Below are positions 58,201 to 64,000 of a stretch of DNA of 64,000 nucleotides, in pieces. The DNA comes from Spirodela intermedia. Taxonomy: Eukaryota > Streptophyta > Magnoliopsida > Alismatales > Araceae. Both the position numbers and the translations under genes were made by a program. The stretch lies in NCBI GenBank assembly GCA_902729315.2, contig LR746268.1, positions 8,539,501 through 8,603,500 of the forward strand. The letters run 5' to 3'. Under the pieces are notes generated by a model that was not told where the DNA came from, ran no database searches, and saw nothing but the letters and a program-made list of their open reading frames with translations. Numbering within the stretch: the first letter of the stretch is position 1; the number at the start of each line of letters is the position of its first letter.

Positions 58201-61200
58201 TTGGAAAACTGATCAACAGATTTGGAATGAATAACCCCAAAATTCAGAAGCCGCCTATTTCTACCTATTCAATGGGTATTAGGAGCACCAGGAGAGGAGA
58301 GGAGGAAGGGGGAGGCGGCCAAGTAATGCACTTACGTGAGTCTATTCTTTTCTTTCAGTGATATTAACTAAGCACAGTGAAGAAAGAAAATCCTGAACTC
58401 TCTCACATGATGGGAGTTTAGAAATTCCGGAAGCCCGACAAGTACCCGGACACCCATCTCAATGCTAAGGCGATAAAATAGAAAGGTTTTTTGAAGAGTG
58501 CCTTTCAGACATAATCTTGAACATATTATATCGCATTTATGTCGAATTGTAAAACTTTTCAGTGCTAACAATCCAGATTGAGCATAAAATCAGACCAATT
58601 TTTCAAATTTAAGATCATGTCGTGATGAGAAAACAAAGGATACCTTAAGCCTTTCAAATACAACAAGGCATTTGTCTTCGTTGCGCACATTTGTGTACCC
58701 ATCCATCATGGTATGATATAAATCAATTGGCGCATCAATACCCTGCTCTTCCATTTCCCGGACTAGTTCCTCAGCTCGAGCCATATTGTCAGTTTGGCTA
58801 GATCATTCAAAGCATTTCTCAGTAGAGAGAAGTAAATAGTTTACTATCTCACAAGTGACAGCATTCAATGCATTTTAAGGCACTTTGAATGAAAAGTGGA
58901 GCCGATAGAGAGATCTTTTTTAAGCTCTAACATAGTAACTAAATAAAAGAGATGGCTGAAATCTCAGAGTAGGAAGACATTTAAAATTGATAATTTATCT
59001 AAAAAGAGGATGAAAATTAGTATTCGAACATCAATGAAGGACAAGATGGCCACAAAACGTGAAATACACAAAATCTGAAAGGAAAATTCGACCAAGCATC
59101 AATCTGCAGGTACTAACCAATGAGCGTACACAATGTTGCTATAGATAATGGCATTAAGCGTTGCAAACTTCTCCTTTGCCTCCAGAAATAAATTATCTGC
59201 AGCTCTTCCAAAGGCATAAGAAAAAAAAAACTGGTAAGAAAAATAATCTGCTAGGTTGTACAGAAACCACAATGACCATGCTCTATGCACCATGCCCTTT
59301 GTGAAATTGAAGATATGAAGTGCCATGATAATAATAAAAAAAATGGTTTCAGGAAATTTAAAATGTCACAGCAAGTTCGAAGCCAAAACATAAATCCAAA
59401 ACAATTAACCTCAGTGTTATTGATTCTAAGGATTATACAGATACCCATTAGAGACTAGCTCAGGACTTTATGATTTAACCTCATTCAACATTCTGATCAA
59501 CAAGCTATCAACCTATACATTTACTCTCTACTTATTGATGATTATGTGGTACCATCCGCTTTAAAATAAAAAAAAAAGACATTTCATTGGTCACTTAAAA
59601 ACCTAAAAAAACAAAATAAACTCGAAACATGACAAGAACCTAATAACTTTACCACTTATCACAAGCTAACCTATATCCACACTTTACCCGATCAGTGGCA
59701 ATTAATATTGAACAAATATAAAGCGGAGAGGTTAACAGTAAACATAAATGCTCTTACTCACTTCGAGTCACCAGCATTTGCAAATCCTCCGATTAGAATG
59801 CTATATGTCACCAATGTCAACTCAATACCCTCAGCTTTCATTTCTTCTATGCAAGATAATGCACCACGCATATCTCTAGCAACTGCATAAGCGTGAACAA
59901 GGCTGCATGAAATGACGAATTACCTTCAATGCATGATGAAATAAATAAAATCTTCATGACTGATGAGACATGTCATCTCACGTCTAGCGATTGAATAATT
60001 TTGGAGTATACAGAGGCATTTACAGATTGAAACAGTCATAGAAAAACAGGCAAAAATCTATTCACTCTGGAAAAGTTTTTTCAGACAAATATTCGTTGTG
60101 GATCTTTCTCAAACTCTCAGATATATCATTTGTCCTTCATCCGAGATGATCTGAAACTAAGAGAAGAACGCAATCAAGTGTCCTTCATCCTAGTAGCAGA
60201 GACGTGTTAACTGTCCACTATGACGCTTCAAGTGATGCACACACAAGATGATGGTGCAGCTTCAAAGAAAGAGTCGGCAATCTTACTTTGTATATACATA
60301 AGAGCTTGGCTCGATCCCTCTTGCCCGCATGCTCTCAAAGGTAGAACGTGCATGATGCTTATCTCCCCTCCTTGCATAGTAGTTCACCATAAGGCCGAAT
60401 TCTCTTCTAGAAGGCTGAAAGTCCCAAAAAAACCAATTGTTAACATTATACAACGGGAAAGTACTTAGTAATGGTTCCCCTGTGCATGTGGGTGAATCTC
60501 GAGCATGGAAAAAGAAAAAAAAACTGCATATAGAATTAGCATCTGCACTATATCAGGACAAATATACACAACGAATCTTAAGAGTCCAAAGGAAGAGCAC
60601 GACTGGGGATGATTACAGTGGTGGGAAGGAGAAGGTAGAGACATTGAAGCTCTTTTGAAAGAAGCTATTCAGGTTTCGGTGAAGTTTACAATTCCGATAA
60701 TAAGTCTATTCACTGGGTCTGTTCACTGGGTCTGTTGATTTATTGTAAAAAAGTTTCTGAAAGCATTCCTTTTTCTGTATGAGTCTCAGTTCCGGCGAAA
60801 ACTGGGGAAGAGAGGAGGAAAGTAAGGTATATGTACTCAGCTCAGACCTTCTTTATCTTTTCGAAAGCCGATACCACGGATTGCCAGTTCTCTGGTTGTG
60901 TTTCCAGTACCCTCCTGAACTTTCTGCAAGCGCCGTCCCTCTCTTCGTGCCACTTGGACCGGTATTCCCTCTCATTAGTTCCAGCCACCCATCTCGCCCT
61001 CTCCTCTGCTCTTGCCTGCAGTCTCCTGCCGTCGTCCAACCGCACTGTCAGCACCCTCCCATGGAACTCCACCCCATCGAAATCCACGGCCTTGGCGGCC
61101 GCGTCCGCAGCTGTCGGCCCACCGTATAAAACAAAGCAGTAACCCATGTTCCTCTCGGTGTCTTCATGGCCTTTGATCAGTATGACGCTCTTCACAGGCC

Positions 61201-61726
61201 CGAATTGACGGAAGAACTCGGCAATATCGTTCTTCTTTATCCATAGTGGTAGATTCCCCACAAAAATCTTGCCAGTTTGCTGGAACACGGGGGCGAGAGC
61301 GGGAGCAGGAGCAGGAGCAGGAGGTTCATCAGGGTCACAGGATTCCACGGCTACTGAGTCACTTTCGGGTGTTTCCTCCGCGGGAGATGGAGGAGGAGGC
61401 GGAGTCAGCTTGCTGGAGAGCCAGAGCTTGTTGGAGAGTGGATTGCCGAGGCCATTCCCGCTGCTGTCACCCCCACCGACTTTAGATGAAGTGGGAATTG
61501 TCTCGGAAGTAGGAAGGTTCCGGAGAGGGTTCGCCGGAGCTTGGACGACAGGAGGAGTGGGGGACGCCGGGGTGAAGGGCCGTTGGACGGACCCGGAAAG
61601 GCCAGACGCTTCCGGCACTGGTGGGGGCCTCCGGAGAGACGCAACCGGGGAAGGGGGAATTCGATTGTGGGGCTTCCCGGCGAGGAGGTTGGGAGCGAAG
61701 TGAGGGTGGAGAGAAACAAAATCCAT
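55230..61726 (-). CDS. PPR4: PPR4: chloroplast RRM + pentatricopeptide repeat protein
   Basis: Ten coding exons: 60848-61726, 60287-60414, 59762-59902, 59118-59204, 58644-58797, 58019-58078, 57429-57857, 56969-57264, 55968-56097 and 55230-55727, giving 933 residues with a closed frame. The N-terminus (MDFVSLHPHFAPNLLAGKP) is a plausible plastid transit peptide. An RRM follows, with RNP2 KIFVGNLP at 153-160 and RNP1-like NMGYCFVLY at 193-201. PPR motifs then run from about residue 294 to 860, for example TYSMLINGFIQLNDYANAF, VVYNIIINAFCKMGNMDRA and TYTTLIKGWARASLPEKAL. The tail is acidic. The fusion is diagnostic of PPR4 (At5g04810), which is required for trans-splicing of the plastid rps12 intron. 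An APAPAPALAP stretch precedes the RRM. Confidence 0.94.
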
Positions 61727-63615
61727 TCCCTACTCTCAAAAACTACCCGCAATCTGTCACCTTTCTCTAAGGTTTCTTCCTCCCAGAAGCCTCCCTCCGT
61801 TCATAGAGGGTCCGCCGGCGGGCTACGGCGGCCGGCAGGGAGCGAACGCGAGCAGCGTCAGAAGGGATGAGGGAACCACGGAGGGGGGGGTCGATTTTTC
61901 CCCCCCATGTATCTCTCATTTTTAGATAAACCCCACAGATATTAATATTTTTTTAAAATACCTTATATTATATAAAATACATAAAATACCCTCTTTATAT
62001 TGTTTCAGAAGCATTTCTCTATTTATGCGATAAAAGGTTCATCTTGTGAGACTGTTCTGGGCATTTCTCTCAACCCAGCTCGACATCGCCCAACAATAAA
62101 AAAATTACAACCTAAAAAGGTTAATCACTTTTAATCATAAAAAAGTTAAGAGTGATACAAAGTAGTATAATGGGTATGCATGCTCATCTTCTATTTTCAA
62201 AGCTATGACTTTGACTTTTGTAAGTCAATGACCCATTCATGGACTCTATTGAAACGTTTCTTGTTGACTATTTAGTGTTGAGTTTGAATTTCAGATTTAT
62301 AATTTGTGGGTCTACGAGATTACATGGACCTGATCTCGAGTTTCAAAGCGTAGTGTTGAATATGTTAGTTTACTTTGTGAAATATCAAAATATGGCAAGG
62401 TTAGTGTGTTTCATGTTGAGTTGTACATCATTAAGTATATTAAGGTTAATATTTCATTATTAAATTTACATTATTAAATTTCTCTAGACATTGTGATATT
62501 TTAGTAAATGAAAAGTATATTGTAAAATATAAGAATATAAGTATGTGACTATTTGACATATTAAATAAAATATTTCGACAAATATAATGTTAATATGTAA
62601 TGTAGAATATCTTATTAGAGGATCTTCGTGTACTAAATTTATGCGTTGTGGGTATAAATTGGAGTATAAAGTCACATATCGAAATGTATATAATTGTGCT
62701 AGGATATACAACTAATTTTTCAGTCAACAAACTTACACTTTAACATGATATATTCTTATATTTAACAATCGATTAACATTAGCTCCAGCATGATCTTGTC
62801 CCTTAATATATTTACCGACCTCATGCACTACTGCCTCCTACGCTTTGACCCCCTCACAAAGTGACTATAAGTCAACTTCCATCTCCAGTCGAATAGACGC
62901 TAGCCCATTCACGCCACCAGCCATGAGAGCCTCCTGTGCACAAAATGCTCTTGTGCACGCCCAAATGTGCATCAGATGTGCCGAGAATTTAGTAAGACGT
63001 CACTGTTTTTTCACCTTGTGCTGAGCCTCGAACGCTGCTCCACCTACTGGCGAGCAGCTTAAACATAGCACATGCACGCGGAGAAGGGAGAAGCTACTCT
63101 CTCCCCCACCCACCCACCTTCTTTTTTTATGTGAGTCTTCCTTTCCCCCCGCATAGGCTGCGTGTGAGCGATCTTTCCTTGCCTTTAACCGTGGCGTGAG
63201 AGCTTGGTCGTCGAGATCTCGGTCTAATTCCTAGTCCTTGTCTATGACTCGGCCAAAGCTTCTACCCTAGCTAGACCTTACTCGGCCAGAAGAATCGAAA
63301 GGCGATAACCCGCTCCGACGAACCCAGAAGCTGGAATTGAGGCTGGGTTGACCCGGTTATTCTAACCGGCGATCAAACTGGCCCGGAAATTCGCCAAAAA
63401 CAAGAGTTTTGACTTTGATTGGGGCAGTTGGGAACTTTCACCCGGCAGCGCTCTTGGGTGTCTAGCTTCCAGAAATGAAGGAGCGAAGTATCTTACCCAG
63501 GAAGTTTTGTTTTATAAATGGAAGGCCTGGAAGTCCCCAGGTCACGGTGGCAGCCTGTACCTCGTCTTTATCTTGAACTCGTTGACCCCCGACTCCGGAC
63601 GATCGCATCGCCGCT
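61727..63615. other. Spacer between PPR4 and the dehydrogenase gene
   Basis: GC-rich PPR4 promoter to about 61900, then AT-rich gene-free DNA (61920-62780), then mixed sequence leading to the dehydrogenase promoter. No reading frame longer than about 80 codons in the AT-rich part and nothing recognisable. Confidence 0.5.
63513..63519 (+). promoter_or_regulatory. TATA box of the dehydrogenase gene
   Basis: TATAAAT inside GTTTTATAAATGG, 97 bp upstream of the ATG at 63616. TTGAC words flank it (63409, 63583). Confidence 0.5.
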
Positions 63616-64000
63616 ATGGAGAGCTCCCCGGTCCTGTCCTCCCCGGCGAGGCGGTACGCATCTTGCGATGATTTATCTTCTAATTTTGTCCTCAAATCTC
63701 TCTTTGGTTTGGTGGCCATTTAGCATCGCCGCCGCCGTCTTGTTTGCAGGCTGGAGGGGAAGGTGGCCATCGTCACCGGCGGCGCCAGCGGCATCGGGGA
63801 GAGCACCGCCAGGCTTTTCGCCCGGCACGGTGCCAAGGTCATCGTCGCCGACATCCAGGATGAGAAGGGCCAGGAGGTCTGCAGGGAAATCGTGGGCGAC
63901 GGCGGCGTGGCCTCCTACATCCACTGCGACGTCTCCGCCGAGGCCGACGTCCAGGCCACCGTGGAGATCGCCCTGAGGTCTCACCGCCAGCTGGACATCC
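63616..64000 (+). CDS. Short-chain dehydrogenase/reductase, 5' part (xanthoxin/momilactone-synthase-like)
   Basis: Partial gene cut by the window edge. Exon 1 is 63616-63653 (MESSPVLSSPAR) and exon 2 starts at 63750, giving 96 residues before the edge. RLEGKVAIVTGGASGIG (residues 13-29) contains the TGxxxGxG cofactor motif. The acidic residue after strand 2 (VIVADIQDEKG) predicts NAD rather than NADP. HCDVSAEADVQATVEIAL is the next family block. The catalytic Tyr-Lys pair lies beyond the edge. Closest in style to the plant SDR110C group (ABA2 xanthoxin dehydrogenase, momilactone A synthase, secoisolariciresinol dehydrogenase-like); the substrate cannot be told. Confidence 0.9.

Noticed and set aside
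1-64000. tRNA, rRNA or snRNA genes
   Set aside because: I looked for tRNA B-box-like GGTTCGAATCC words and paired stems but saw no convincing cloverleaf. tRNAscan-SE and Infernal would be needed to be sure.

Overview
This 64 kb window is nuclear DNA of a flowering plant. Genes are split by spliceosomal GT-AG introns, and the families are plant-specific (OVATE proteins, GIR1, PPR4, an IDM1-like PHD/acetyltransferase). GC-rich single-exon genes sit beside AT-rich spacers, which looks monocot-like or early-angiosperm, but the species cannot be named from sequence alone. I see no organelle, bacterial or viral segment and no convincing intact transposon.

Layout: 1-9.4 kb has no recognisable gene; 3.3-9.35 kb is a distinctly AT-rich island of degenerate repeats. 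A minus-strand block follows: a GC-rich aspartyl protease (9.9-11.3 kb), an NSRP1-like splicing factor (11.6-15.2 kb) and an IDM1-like PHD/GNAT protein (16.1-19.8 kb). Plus-strand genes come next: a small conserved 81-residue protein (22.8 kb) and a 12-exon LDAH-type lipid-droplet hydrolase (25.6-29.7 kb). After a repeat-rich gap, two OVATE family genes stand tail to tail (33.6-34.4 kb plus, 37.8-38.5 kb minus). The 13-exon mitochondrial processing peptidase alpha gene (40.0-44.4 kb, plus) is tail to tail with a CAF1 deadenylase (44.9-45.7 kb, minus). Then come a SWC6/SEF zinc-finger HIT gene (46.4-48.3 kb, minus), a GIR1-like EAR repressor (50.4-50.8 kb, minus), a 1 kb tandem array (52.8-53.8 kb), the 10-exon PPR4 (RRM+PPR) gene (55.2-61.7 kb, minus), and the 5' end of a short-chain dehydrogenase (63.6 kb to the edge, plus).

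I could close the reading frame across all predicted exons of NSRP1, IDM1-like, LDAH, MPP-alpha, SWC6 and PPR4, giving proteins of 297, 947, 309, 495, 174 and 933 residues. All junctions are GT-AG except one GC-AG intron in LDAH.

These are independent housekeeping and regulatory genes, not an operon-like system. The only functional link is that the IDM1 histone acetyltransferase and the SWR1 complex (SWC6) act in the same DNA-demethylation pathway in Arabidopsis.

The most unusual feature is repeat architecture. At least four separate small tandem arrays (about 30.0-31.3, 36.8-37.2, 44.5-44.8 and 52.8-53.8 kb) have units of roughly 150-310 bp, each with a (GA)n/(CT)n tract in or next to the unit, on top of more than 20 free-standing GA/CT microsatellites. 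A 9-mer containing a W-box core (AAAGTCAAC/GTTGACTTT) is also over-represented. I found no clear new enzymatic or defence system.
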